64,000 nucleotides of DNA from Pseudomonas azerbaijanoccidentalis (GCF_019145495.1 NZ_JAHSTU010000007.1:248001-312000), one strand, 5' to 3'. Counted from the stretch's first letter, positions 26,367-34,551 are shown. Numbers and translations are program-made. Notes: generated by a model from the letters alone, not told the origin.

Positions 26367-26993
26367 TCAGACCAGCCCATTGCGCTGAGCCAGTTCAATA
26401 AGGTCGACCAAAGAGCGCGCATTGAGCTTTAACAACAGCCGCGTTTTATACGTACTGACGGTTTTATTGCTAAGAAACATACCGTCGGCAATTTCCTTAT
26501 TGGTCTTGCCTCTGGCCAACTGCTGCAGAACCATCATCTCTCGCCCCGACAAACGATCGACCATATCGGCTTCGCTGGCATTTCCCAAACTTGCACGTAC
26601 GGTATGCAAAGCCTGGTTGGGAAAGTAACTGTAGCCGGACAAAACCGCTTTGATTGCACTGAGCAATTCAGTCAGGTCCTGTTGTTTGCACACATACCCG
26701 GCAGCTCCCGATTGCATGCAGCGCATGGAGAAATGCCCAGGCGCCTGTGAAGTCAGTATCAATACCTTCATCGGCAGTGCTGCTGAACTCAGGCGCGCGA
26801 TAACTTCCAACCCATCGAGTTTCGGTATTCCAATATCCAGAATGACAATATCGGGCATTTGTTCACGGGCAAGTTGTAATGCATCCACACCATTGTCTGT
26901 TTCAGCAACGACTTCGTAGCCATGACGTTCCATCAGCATACGTACCGCAAGACGAATGACGGGGTGATCATCCACGATCAGCACTTTATTCAT
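26367..26993 (-). CDS. Orphan BvgA/RocA1-type LuxR-family response regulator
   Basis: A NarL/FixJ-type response regulator of 208 residues. The receiver has VDDHPVIRLAVRML and the phospho-acceptor near D53 (VILDIGIPKLDGLEVIARL). The C-terminal LuxR helix-turn-helix contains LSGREMMVLQQLARGKTNKE and LSNKTVSTYKTRLL. The sequence closely follows Bordetella BvgA and related RocA1 regulators. The start at 26993 begins MNKVLIVDDH; a start four codons upstream is weaker. No sensor kinase is next to it. A BvgS-like sensor without kinase domains is present elsewhere in the window (53.5-54.8 kb), but a link is only speculation. Confidence 0.85.
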   Translation of the reverse strand: MNKVLIVDDHPVIRLAVRMLMERHGYEVVAETDNGVDALQLAREQMPDIVILDIGIPKLDGLEVIARLSSAALPMKVLILTSQAPGHFSMRCMQSGAAGYVCKQQDLTELLSAIKAVLSGYSYFPNQALHTVRASLGNASEADMVDRLSGREMMVLQQLARGKTNKEIADGMFLSNKTVSTYKTRLLLKLNARSLVDLIELAQRNGLV

Positions 26994-27005
26994 GGGCAAG
27001 TCCAA

Positions 27006-27542
27006 TTTTCGCTGTTCGAATTTTTAGAGCCCGCACAATAGCCTAGTCGTTTCCCCCATGGCATGCCGTCGCCCCCGGACACCTACACCGAGAGACATTC
27101 CCTACAACCATCGCGGATTAGTCTTACAAAAATCACTCGAACTCAGCCCGACGAAAACTGTATCAGTAAAATGTACGTCTGTTTTCCTCCGCGTTTTTTG
27201 TATCAACTTACAACAAAAAACTCGGGCATTGCCCTTCAATCCCACGATCCAGCCGACAGCCTAATCTTGTATTTTCTTGTACGTAACATATATTTTCAGC
27301 GTAAATATTGATAACAGAAACATCATACAAAAAATGCCACCGCTTCTTACAGAATAAAACAGAACCTGAGCGACTATTAAAAACACAAACACCCAACAAC
27401 ATACAAATAGCGTATATTTTAATTGCGCTAAACATGCACGAGTACAACCCACCAGAAACCATAACCCCAAATAACAATCAACGCACAACAACCATTACCC
27501 CACAAACCATTAGAGAAAGATAATTCAACATGAGCAAAGGCC
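27006..27542. other. AT-rich intergenic stretch with no supported gene
   Basis: About 540 bases whose composition falls sharply compared with the flanking core genes (long A/T runs, rare codons in every frame). The left part should hold the promoter of the response regulator. Short open frames occur on both strands but lack good ribosome sites. It forms one AT-rich block with the gene that follows and may mark a past insertion between the rnf-nth and argG blocks. Confidence 0.6.
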
Positions 27543-28196
27543 ATGAAAAATATCAAAAAAAGAATTACCAACCCCATCACCGTTATCGCGATATTCGCAA
27601 CACTTTCCGAAACTTCGGCAGCGATCACCTTGCCCTTTCTGGATAATAAAGAAAGAGAAGTCTATGTCTGGTTCCTGATCAGCTTTCCTTTTTATTTACT
27701 TCTTCTTTTCTTCGCCACGCTGAATTTCAATTATCGCTCGCTTTACGCACCCTCGGATTATGAAAAGAGCGAACACTTCATAGACGTTCTTGACGACATG
27801 GAACATCGCACAAACAGCGCCTGTGCTGCGTCTATTGAAAAAGCCGAGCAACGGGCCTCCCCCCTCCATACCGCACATCCGCCTCCAGACGAGGTTGGCT
27901 CCCTGCGGGATTCACCGGGAGAAAAAAGCATGCAGCTGCCGGACGCAGCGAAAAGCCTGCACATTATTGATGCGCGTGAAATTCGCGAAAAAATCGAACT
28001 GGGCACTTTGTTTCAGAAAATACAAAAGCCTCAGGAAAAACTGGCTCGCGTTATTTTGCTGCTCACAGATTCGGAGTCGGAAAAAGCACTGACAGAGTAC
28101 GCAAACAAAATCGCAAAACAGACAAGAAAGCACCGCGGTGTCACTTTTTTTGTTGTTTACAATTTGAGTTCACAGGGAGCGACAGCCATAAAATGA
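27543..28196 (+). CDS. Unrecognised two-TM protein with cytosolic tail, low GC
   Basis: A 217-residue protein that I cannot place with confidence. The N-terminus has two hydrophobic helices (about residues 11-32 and 42-63) with KKRITNPITVIAIFATLSE before and FATLNFNYRSLYAPSDYEKSE after. This resembles a two-helix membrane module I have seen in diverse bacterial accessory proteins. The rest is charged and ends in a small alpha/beta-like region with Lys-rich helices. Base composition is lower in GC than the neighbours, and codon use is irregular. It is alone, with no partner gene. Possible roles such as a sensor or effector cannot be shown from sequence. Confidence 0.6.
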   Translation: MKNIKKRITNPITVIAIFATLSETSAAITLPFLDNKEREVYVWFLISFPFYLLLLFFATLNFNYRSLYAPSDYEKSEHFIDVLDDMEHRTNSACAASIEKAEQRASPLHTAHPPPDEVGSLRDSPGEKSMQLPDAAKSLHIIDAREIREKIELGTLFQKIQKPQEKLARVILLLTDSESEKALTEYANKIAKQTRKHRGVTFFVVYNLSSQGATAIK

Positions 28197-28301
28197 GCAT
28201 GCCACTGGCGTACACCACGTAACAGTGATGTCGCGGGGGAAGAGAGGTGACCAGGTAAGAATCGTGCTGTTGAAATATCAGGCAGGAAAAACCCAATTTC
28301 A

Positions 28302-28336
28302 GATGTGTGGCCTCTTCAACGAAGAGGCCACACATC
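28302..28336. terminator. Perfect 16-bp palindrome between the two-TM gene and argG
   Basis: GATGTGTGGCCTCTTC pairs completely with GAAGAGGCCACACATC around an AAC loop. It has no T tract next to the stem on either strand; on the minus strand TTTTT comes 12 bases after it. It probably ends argG transcription, but its strength and form are unusual. Confidence 0.6.
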
Positions 28337-28355
28337 CATTACCCACTCAAAGGTC

Positions 28356-29573
28356 TCAGAACAGCTTGCGACCTTTGTTCGCGGCGATGCGCATGCGCAA
28401 GGCGTTGAGCTTGATGAAGCCTGCAGCGTCGGCCTGGTTGTAGGCGCCGCCATCTTCTTCGAAGGTGGCAATGTTGGCGTCGAACAGCGACTCGTCAGAC
28501 TTGCGACCGGTGACGATCACGTTGCCCTTGTACAGTTTCAGGCGCACAACGCCATTCACGTGAGCCTGGGACGCATCGATCATCTGTTGCAGCATCAGAC
28601 GCTCAGGGCTCCACCAGTAACCGGTGTAGATCAGGCTGGCGTACTTCGGCATCAGCTCATCTTTGAGGTGAGCGACTTCGCGGTCCAGGGTGATCGATTC
28701 GATCGCACGGTGAGCGCGCAGCATGATGGTGCCACCTGGGGTTTCGTAGCAGCCACGGGACTTCATGCCCACGTAACGGTTTTCGACGATGTCGAGACGA
28801 CCGATACCGTGTTCGCCACCGATACGATTCAATGTCGCCAGCACGGTGGCCGGAGTCATCTCGACGCCGTCCAGCGCGACGATGTCGCCGTTGCGGTAGG
28901 TCAGTTCCAGGTACTGCGGCTTGTCGGGAGCGTTCTCCGGGGAGACGGTCCATTTCCACATGTCTTCTTCGTGCTCGGTCCAGGTGTCTTCCAGCACGCC
29001 GCCTTCATAGGAGATGTGCAGCAGGTTGGCATCCATCGAGTACGGGGATTTTTTCTTGCCGTGGCGCTCGATCGGGATCGCATGCTTTTCGGCATAATCC
29101 ATCAGCTTCTCGCGGGACAGCAGGTCCCACTCGCGCCAAGGAGCGATCACTTTCACGCCTGGTTTCAAGGCGTAGGCGCCCAGTTCGAAACGAACCTGGT
29201 CGTTGCCTTTACCAGTGGCGCCGTGGGAAATGGCGTCAGCGCCGGTTTCGTTGGCGATTTCAATCAGACGCTTGGCGATCAGCGGACGCGCGATGGAAGT
29301 ACCCAGCAGGTACTCGCCTTCGTAAACGGTATTGGCGCGGAACATCGGGAACACGAAGTCGCGAACGAACTCTTCGCGCAGGTCGTCGATGTAGATTTCT
29401 TTGACGCCCATGGCCTGTGCCTTGGCGCGGGCCGGTTCGACCTCTTCGCCCTGACCCAGGTCAGCGGTGAAGGTCACTACTTCACAGTTATAAGTATCCT
29501 GCAGCCACTTGAGGATCACCGAAGTGTCCAGGCCGCCGGAATACGCCAGAACGACCTTGTTTACGTCCGCCAT
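28356..29573 (-). CDS. argG: Argininosuccinate synthase
   Basis: It joins citrulline and aspartate with ATP in arginine synthesis, in the cytosol. At 405 residues it has normal length for the type. The N-terminal nucleotide-binding loop YSGGLDTSVILKWL lies at residues 10-23, and downstream SHGATGKGNDQVRFE and IGGEHGIGRLDIVENR are typical. It is transcribed alone. Two ArgR-like half-sites lie 60-96 bases upstream, suggesting arginine control like that of argF in this window. Confidence 0.98.
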   Translation of the reverse strand: MADVNKVVLAYSGGLDTSVILKWLQDTYNCEVVTFTADLGQGEEVEPARAKAQAMGVKEIYIDDLREEFVRDFVFPMFRANTVYEGEYLLGTSIARPLIAKRLIEIANETGADAISHGATGKGNDQVRFELGAYALKPGVKVIAPWREWDLLSREKLMDYAEKHAIPIERHGKKKSPYSMDANLLHISYEGGVLEDTWTEHEEDMWKWTVSPENAPDKPQYLELTYRNGDIVALDGVEMTPATVLATLNRIGGEHGIGRLDIVENRYVGMKSRGCYETPGGTIMLRAHRAIESITLDREVAHLKDELMPKYASLIYTGYWWSPERLMLQQMIDASQAHVNGVVRLKLYKGNVIVTGRKSDESLFDANIATFEEDGGAYNQADAAGFIKLNALRMRIAANKGRKLF

Positions 29574-29632
29574 GCCATCACTCCACGGGGTTCTACGGAA
29601 AGCCGGGAAGTCTACCGCTCATGCAGGATAAT

Positions 29633-29669
29633 TTACAGTGGCGCGACAGCTTATGACGACGAAGCGACA
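29633..29669 (-). promoter_or_regulatory. Paired ArgR-like half-sites upstream of argG
   Basis: On the minus strand TGTCGCTTCGTCGTCA is followed 21 bases later (start to start) by TGTCGCGCCACTGTAA. The second fits the P. aeruginosa ArgR half-site TGTCGC-N8-AA fully; the first has CA in place of AA. Direct repeats two helical turns apart are typical of ArgR operators in Pseudomonas. Confidence 0.55.
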
Positions 29670-29702
29670 GATTATGTCGACAGCGCGACGATGACCGGCG
29701 AG

Positions 29703-30608
29703 TCAGGAAGTTGCCGAAGTGGCCGGTTTTACGGCTTGCGGTGCCACTTGCTCGGGCGGAGCGCCCCGCTCCAGGCGGACGGCTACGCGTCGGTTTTTCG
29801 AACGGTTGGCGTTGTTGATATTGGGCGCCAGCGGATATCGCTCGCCATGGAAGCGCAGGGTGATCTGCGATTCCAGAATGCCGTTGGCCTTGAAGAACTC
29901 CATCACCGCCAGTGCTCGACGTCGTGACAAGTCCCGGTTGGTCAGGCGGTTGCCGCTGTTGTCGGAATGGCCGTCGAGTTCGATACGGTTAACCGTCGGA
30001 TCAGCCTTCATGTACTCCAGCATCACCAGCAGCTTGGCTTTCGCCTGCGCATCCAGTTCAATGCCACCGTCGGGAAAACCGACCTGGGACTGTTTGACCT
30101 GATCGAAATTCTGCGGCAACAACTTGGCCACACAGCCCTGGTAATCGGCAAACGCCTTGTTGAACTTGACCGGCAACAAGCGCACTTCCGATACCCGACC
30201 GTCCCCCGAAGAATGCCGCACCACCGGGCTGCGACCGTCAATCAGGCCGCTGATCAGCCGGCCGGCCTGCGCTTGCGAACTGTTGAACAGCACGTTACCG
30301 CTGCCGATGCGCACGGAGCCGAGATTGATGTCGCCACGCCCCGGTTGCCACGGCGCAGCCGCCGCCAACAGAGTGGCCGAGCCACCGCCCAGCATTGCGT
30401 TGTAGGCATTCAGACGAAACGTCGCCTGCTCGCCAGCGCGGCGCACGAATTGTCCCGAGCCGAAATCGGTAATCGGCTGAGTCAACCGGCACTCGAACTT
30501 GTCACCTTCGACCGTCCACTCAATGCTCTCCAGACGAGTCTGGAAAGTGAGCGCCATCGCAGGAAGGCTGGCAAACACACTGAGCAAGGCTAAATAACGC
30601 TGGCGCAC
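29703..30608 (-). CDS. motY: MotY, flagellar T-ring OmpA-family protein
   Basis: A periplasmic flagellar-motor protein of 301 residues from a GTG at 30608 that has GGAG six bases upstream. It has a signal peptide (LALLSVFASLPAMA), an N-terminal MotY domain that joins the T ring, and a C-terminal OmpA-like peptidoglycan-binding domain (IELDGHSDNSGNRLTNRDLS near residue 210 and NRSKNRRV). The argG-motY-pyrC-rnt order is that of P. aeruginosa (PA3525-28, as I recall). It stabilises stator function in polar flagella. It is alone here, away from other flagellar genes, as usual for motY. Confidence 0.88.
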   Translation of the reverse strand: MRQRYLALLSVFASLPAMALTFQTRLESIEWTVEGDKFECRLTQPITDFGSGQFVRRAGEQATFRLNAYNAMLGGGSATLLAAAAPWQPGRGDINLGSVRIGSGNVLFNSSQAQAGRLISGLIDGRSPVVRHSSGDGRVSEVRLLPVKFNKAFADYQGCVAKLLPQNFDQVKQSQVGFPDGGIELDAQAKAKLLVMLEYMKADPTVNRIELDGHSDNSGNRLTNRDLSRRRALAVMEFFKANGILESQITLRFHGERYPLAPNINNANRSKNRRVAVRLERGAPPEQVAPQAVKPATSATS

Positions 30609-30767
30609 GGGAGGCTCCACTGGCTTCTACAACAAAAAGACCGACACACAGATGTTTACGGCATACCTGTTGGATATCGGAAGCTTCCTGCAAAACTTGA
30701 TAGCGAGTGCCTGCAAGAGTCTTTTCCGGTAGCATTCCCCTCAGTTTGACCCGCCTGGAATCCCCTC

Positions 30768-31814
30768 ATGTCCGACCGCCTGACCCTGCTGCGTCCCGAC
30801 GACTGGCACATTCATCTTCGCGATGGTGCTGTGTTGACCAATACCGTTGCGGATGTCGCGCGTACCTTTGGTCGCGCCATCATCATGCCTAACCTGGTCC
30901 CTCCGGTCCGCAATGCGGCTGAAGCCGACGGCTATCGCCAGCGGATTCTCGCTGCCCGCCCGGCTGGCAACCCGTTCGAACCATTGATGGTCCTGTACCT
31001 CACCGACCGCACCCAGCCTGAAGAAATTCGCGAGGCCAAGGCCAGCGGTTTCGTTCACGCCGCCAAGCTGTACCCGGCCGGCGCGACCACCAACTCGGAC
31101 TCTGGCGTCACCAGCATCGACAAGATCTTCCCGGCGATCGAGGCCATGGCCGAAGTCGGGATGCCGCTGTTGATCCACGGTGAAGTCACCCGCGGCGATG
31201 TCGACGTCTTCGACCGCGAAAAAATCTTCATCGATGAGCACATGCGCCGCGTCGTCGAGCGTTTCCCGACGCTCAAAGTGGTGTTCGAGCACATCACCAC
31301 CGCTGACGCCGTGCAGTTCGTCAACTCGGCCCCGGCCAATGTTGGCGCGACCATCACCGCGCATCACCTGCTGTACAACCGCAACCACATGCTGGTGGGC
31401 GGGATTCGGCCGCACTTCTATTGCCTGCCGATCCTCAAGCGCAATACGCACCAGGAAGCCTTGCTTGACGCCGCCACCAGTGGCAGCGAGAAGTTCTTCC
31501 TCGGTACCGACTCGGCGCCCCACGCCCAGCATGCCAAGGAAGCCGCTTGCGGTTGCGCCGGCTGCTACACCGCTTATGCGGCAATCGAGATGTACGCTGA
31601 AGCATTCGAACAGCGCAATGCGCTGGACAAGCTCGAAGCCTTCGCCAGCCTCAACGGCCCGCGCTTCTATGGCCTGCCGGCCAATACCGATCGCATCACC
31701 CTGGTCCGCGAAGAATGGACTGCCCCGACCAGCCTGCCGTTTGGCGAGCTGACCGTTATCCCGCTGCGCGCCGGTGAAAAACTGCGCTGGCGCCTGCTGG
31801 AGGAACACGCGTGA
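30768..31814 (+). CDS. pyrC: Dihydroorotase
   Basis: A class II dihydroorotase of the pyrimidine pathway, 348 residues, zinc-dependent and cytosolic. The metal-binding HIHLRDG (residues 14-20) and later HGEVT (near residue 140), HITT, and the catalytic-Asp segment FLGTDSAPHAQHAK are visible. It is divergent from motY. Its stop overlaps the rnt start by four bases (ATGA-type junction), so the two are co-translated. Confidence 0.97.
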   Translation: MSDRLTLLRPDDWHIHLRDGAVLTNTVADVARTFGRAIIMPNLVPPVRNAAEADGYRQRILAARPAGNPFEPLMVLYLTDRTQPEEIREAKASGFVHAAKLYPAGATTNSDSGVTSIDKIFPAIEAMAEVGMPLLIHGEVTRGDVDVFDREKIFIDEHMRRVVERFPTLKVVFEHITTADAVQFVNSAPANVGATITAHHLLYNRNHMLVGGIRPHFYCLPILKRNTHQEALLDAATSGSEKFFLGTDSAPHAQHAKEAACGCAGCYTAYAAIEMYAEAFEQRNALDKLEAFASLNGPRFYGLPANTDRITLVREEWTAPTSLPFGELTVIPLRAGEKLRWRLLEEHA

Positions 31815-32488
31815 GTGAAGACCATTTCGACGACGAACAGGAAGGTCAAGGCGGTGGCGGCGGTTCCCGTCACCCGATGGCCGCACGGTTTCGCGGCTAC
31901 CTGCCCGTTGTCGTCGACGTAGAAACCGGTGGCTTCAACTCGGCCACCGACGCCCTGCTGGAAATCGCCGCGACCACCATCGCCATGGATGAAAAGGGTT
32001 TTGTTTACCCTGATCACACCTACTTCTTCCGCGTCGAGCCTTTTGAAGGCGCGAACGTTGAAGCCGCAGCGCTGGAGTTCACCGGGATCAAGCTCGATCA
32101 CCCACTGCGCATGGCGGTGAGTGAGGAGACTGCGCTGAACGACATCTTCCGCGGCGTGCGCAAGGCGCTGAAGGCCAACGGTTGCAAACGGGCGATTCTG
32201 GTCGGGCACAACAGCAGCTTCGACCTGGGCTTCCTCAACGCCGCTGTCGCGCGCCTGGACATGAAGCGCAACCCGTTTCATCCGTTCTCCAGCTTCGACA
32301 CGGCGACCCTCGCCGGTCTGGCCTACGGTCAAACGGTGCTGGCCAAAGCCTGTCAGGCAGCGGACATCGACTTTGACGGTCGCGAGGCTCACTCAGCTCG
32401 CTACGACACCGAGAAGACCGCTGAACTGTTCTGCGGCATCGTCAATCGGTGGAAGCAGATGGGTGGCTGGGAAGATTTCGACGATTGA
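31811..32488 (+). CDS. rnt: Ribonuclease T
   Basis: A 3'-5' exoribonuclease that trims tRNA and other stable-RNA ends, 225 residues, DEDDh family. ExoI VVDVETGGFN (residues 36-45), ExoII near LVGHNSSFDLGFLN (about 134-147) and the ExoIII His/Asp in AHSARYDTEKTAEL are all present. It is translationally coupled to pyrC. A strong terminator follows. Confidence 0.96.
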   Translation: MSEDHFDDEQEGQGGGGGSRHPMAARFRGYLPVVVDVETGGFNSATDALLEIAATTIAMDEKGFVYPDHTYFFRVEPFEGANVEAAALEFTGIKLDHPLRMAVSEETALNDIFRGVRKALKANGCKRAILVGHNSSFDLGFLNAAVARLDMKRNPFHPFSSFDTATLAGLAYGQTVLAKACQAADIDFDGREAHSARYDTEKTAELFCGIVNRWKQMGGWEDFDD

Positions 32489-32491
32489 TCA

Positions 32492-32515
32492 AGGTGGGAC
32501 CCGGCTCCTACAGGG
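32492..32515. repeat. REP-like half element
   Basis: AGGTGGGACCCGGCTCCTAC followed by AGGG resembles one arm of the GTGGGAGC...GCTCCTAC Pseudomonas REP type. It starts four bases after the rnt stop and has no partner. Confidence 0.35.
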
Positions 32516-32533
32516 TTCACACAGATCTCACCC

Positions 32534-32566
32534 ATAAAAAAACCGGCCCTGGGGCCGGTTTTTTTG
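32534..32566. terminator. Bidirectional terminator between rnt and the peroxiredoxin gene
   Basis: AAAAAAACCGGCCC and GGGCCGGTTTTTTT pair around TGG, with long A and T tracts. Confidence 0.93.
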
Positions 32567-32583
32567 TACCTGGAGCCTGCGCC

Positions 32584-33186
32584 TTACAGTGCGGCAGCGT
32601 GCTCGGTCAGGTAAGCAGCAACGCCTTCTGGCGAAGCGTTCATGCCTTTGTCGCCTTTTTTCCAGTTGGCAGGGCAAACTTCGCCGTGCTCTTCGTGGAA
32701 TTGCAGAGCGTCGACCAGACGCAGCAGCTCTTCCATGTTACGGCCCAGCGGCAGGTCGTTGATGATCTGCGAACGGACAACGCCTTTGTCATCGATCAGG
32801 AACGCGCCACGGAACGCTACGCCGTCAGCGGACTGAACGTCGTAGGCCTTCATGATTTCCTGCTTGATGTCGGCAGCCATGGTGTAACGAACTGCGCCGA
32901 TACCACCATCGTTTACCGGGGTGTTGCGCCAGGCGTTGTGGGTGAAGTGCGAGTCGATCGAAACAGCGACCACTTCAACGTTGCGTGCCTTGAACTCAGA
33001 CATGCGGTTGTCCAGAGCGATCAGCTCCGACGGGCAAACGAAGGTGAAGTCCAGTGGGTAGAAGAACACCAGGCCGTATTTGCCTTTGATGGCCGACGAC
33101 AGGGTGAAGCTGTCTACGATTTCGCCATTGCCGAGTACAGCCGGTACGGTGAAGTCAGGGGCTTGTTTGCCTACGAGTACGCTCAT
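32584..33186 (-). CDS. 2-Cys peroxiredoxin (AhpC/TSA family)
   Basis: A thiol peroxidase of 200 residues, typical 2-Cys class. The peroxidatic Cys lies in DFTFVCPSELIAL (about C51) and the resolving Cys in EVCPANWKKG (about C171). AGGAGA precedes the start. It reduces hydrogen and organic peroxides in the cytosol. It is divergent from bfd and lies before the bacterioferritin genes, so oxidative and iron defence are clustered. The position matches PA3529 (tsaA) as I recall. Confidence 0.94.
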   Translation of the reverse strand: MSVLVGKQAPDFTVPAVLGNGEIVDSFTLSSAIKGKYGLVFFYPLDFTFVCPSELIALDNRMSEFKARNVEVVAVSIDSHFTHNAWRNTPVNDGGIGAVRYTMAADIKQEIMKAYDVQSADGVAFRGAFLIDDKGVVRSQIINDLPLGRNMEELLRLVDALQFHEEHGEVCPANWKKGDKGMNASPEGVAAYLTEHAAAL

Positions 33187-33421
33187 TGGATATCTCCTGG
33201 TGTAGAAACGTGAAAAACAAGGTCTGCGTCAGCCTGCCACCCTCAAGCGACAGCCCTGTGACACAAACCGAAACGCAAAGACCGGCCATCATACACTGCG
33301 TGTTTAACCTGTCCTCAACGGTTTTTCCCGCTGACTTAAAATCGTTGCGACAAAATTGGCTCGTGTATTGCGAAGGAAAACCGTTCGTCAGGCTTGGGAA
33401 AATGTCTGCCCAAAGCACTTT

Positions 33422-33440
33422 GACAATCATTCTCGTTAAC
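33422..33440. promoter_or_regulatory. Predicted Fur box upstream of bfd
   Basis: GACAATCATTCTCGTTAAC matches 13 of 19 positions of GATAATGATAATCATTATC. It lies 49 bases before bfd, which is strongly iron-repressed through Fur in P. aeruginosa. Confidence 0.6.
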
Positions 33441-33488
33441 ATTAAGATCCATCGCATTCGAGACATAAACAAGCGACGGTCTTCACTT

Positions 33489-33707
33489 ATGTATGTTTGC
33501 CTCTGCACTGGCGTCACCGACGGTAAAATCCGCGATGCGATCTATGAAGGATGCTGCAGTTACAAAGAAGTCCGTTTGGCCACAGGCGTTGCCAGTCAAT
33601 GCGGCAAATGTGCCTGCCTTGCCAAGGAAGTGGTCCGCGAAACCCTGATGGAATTGCAGACTGCCCAAGCCGCGATTCCTTATCCTGCAGAATTTACAGC
33701 TGCCTGA
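33489..33707 (+). CDS. bfd: Bacterioferritin-associated ferredoxin
   Basis: A 72-residue [2Fe-2S] protein that reduces heme in bacterioferritin and releases stored iron. The four cluster Cys fit the Bfd pattern C4, C6, C38 and C41 (MYVCLC near the start and SQCGKCACL), and the first motif is MYVCLCTGVTDGKIRDAI. It lies before bfr and after a Fur box, which fits induction under iron starvation. A terminator follows 16 bases after the stop. Confidence 0.95.
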   Translation: MYVCLCTGVTDGKIRDAIYEGCCSYKEVRLATGVASQCGKCACLAKEVVRETLMELQTAQAAIPYPAEFTAA

Positions 33708-33723
33708 ATAATCCAAATTCAAA

Positions 33724-33749
33724 GAACCGGACTCATGTCCGGTTTTTTT
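33724..33749 (+). terminator. Terminator after bfd
   Basis: AACCGGAC and GTCCGGTT pair around TCAT, followed by T7. It separates bfd from bfr. Confidence 0.9.
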
Positions 33750-33906
33750 ATGCCTGAAAATCAACTAGTTAGGCTCTAGACGCGGAACACAAACATTCTT
33801 ATTCCGATTAATTTTCATATATTATTCAATAACTTAGGTTTGACACACTTAGTTGTGCGGCTCAAACTCTGCCTTATAGACAGCTAATACAGGGCAGGAC
33901 CCCATC

Positions 33907-34380
33907 ATGAAAGGCGACATTACAGTCATCCAGCATCTCAACAAGATCCTTGCCAATGAACTGGTCGCGATCAACCAATACTTTCTGCACGCGCGGATGT
34001 ATGAGGATTGGGGTCTGAACAAGCTCGGCAAGCACGAGTACCACGAATCCATCGACGAGATGAAGCATGCGGACAAGCTGATCAAGCGCATCCTGTTCCT
34101 CGAAGGTCTGCCGAACGTCCAGGACTTGGGCAAGCTGCACATCGGCGAGCACACCAAGGAAATGCTTGAGTGTGACCTGCGTATCGAGAAGACCGGCCAT
34201 GCCGATCTGAAAGTAGCCATTGCGCATTGCGAGAAAGTCGGCGACTTCGGTAGCCGTGAACTGCTTGAAGATATCCTCGAGTCCGAAGAAGAACATATCG
34301 ACTGGCTGGAAACCCAACTGGGCCTGATCGACAAAGTGGGTCTGGAAAACTATCTGCAATCGCAGATGGGCGAAGAGTAG
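33907..34380 (+). CDS. bfr: Bacterioferritin
   Basis: The heme-containing 24-mer iron store, 157 residues. The ferroxidase ligands E18, E51 and H54 are present, with the later pair in ESEEEHIDWLE (about E127 and H130), and the axial heme ligand M52 is in place, so it is the BfrB-type rather than a bare ferritin. It forms a functional pair with bfd just upstream. The stop codon TAG is itself the first bases of a REP element (GTAGGAGCTG), an uncommon arrangement. Confidence 0.96.
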   Translation: MKGDITVIQHLNKILANELVAINQYFLHARMYEDWGLNKLGKHEYHESIDEMKHADKLIKRILFLEGLPNVQDLGKLHIGEHTKEMLECDLRIEKTGHADLKVAIAHCEKVGDFGSRELLEDILESEEEHIDWLETQLGLIDKVGLENYLQSQMGEE

Positions 34381-34411
34381 GAGCTGTCGAGTGAAACGAG
34401 GCTGCGATCTT
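34377..34411 (+). repeat. REP-type element overlapping the bfr stop codon
   Basis: GTAGGAGCTG, the GAGTGAAACGAG centre variant and CTGCGATCTT. The TAG of GTAGGAG is the bfr stop. Its inverted partner lies at 34501-34539 on the other side of a terminator. Confidence 0.85.
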
Positions 34412-34446
34412 GGTAGCGCGCCTCTCCAGTAACTTGTTAAGCAAAT

Positions 34447-34485
34447 AAAAAGCCCCGCCACCTCATTAGAGGGGCGGGGCTTTTT
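34447..34485. terminator. Bidirectional terminator between bfr and grxD
   Basis: AAAAAGCCCCGCC and GGCGGGGCTTTTT pair around a 13-base loop that can itself pair further (CCTC/GAGG). It lies between two inverted REP units. Confidence 0.92.
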
Positions 34486-34500
34486 AGTGGCTGGAGATCA

Positions 34501-34539
34501 AGGATCGCAGCCTTGTTTCACTCGACAGCTCCTACAGGG
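34501..34539 (-). repeat. REP-type element, inverted partner downstream of grxD
   Basis: AGGATCGCAGCCTTGTTTCACTCGACAGCTCC and TACAGGG, the reverse of the bfr-overlapping unit. The pair is separated by a strong terminator rather than a short spacer. Confidence 0.85.
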
Positions 34540-34551
34540 AGCTAATCGAAA

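Noticed and set aside
27261..27491. 76-codon hydrophobic frame on the minus strand in the AT-rich gap
   Set aside because: It starts at TTG without a ribosome site and has odd Cys/Phe-rich composition expected of AT-rich antisense; not supported.
28305..29927. 540-codon frame antisense to argG and into motY
   Set aside because: Shadow frame; argG and the motY end on the other strand are well supported.
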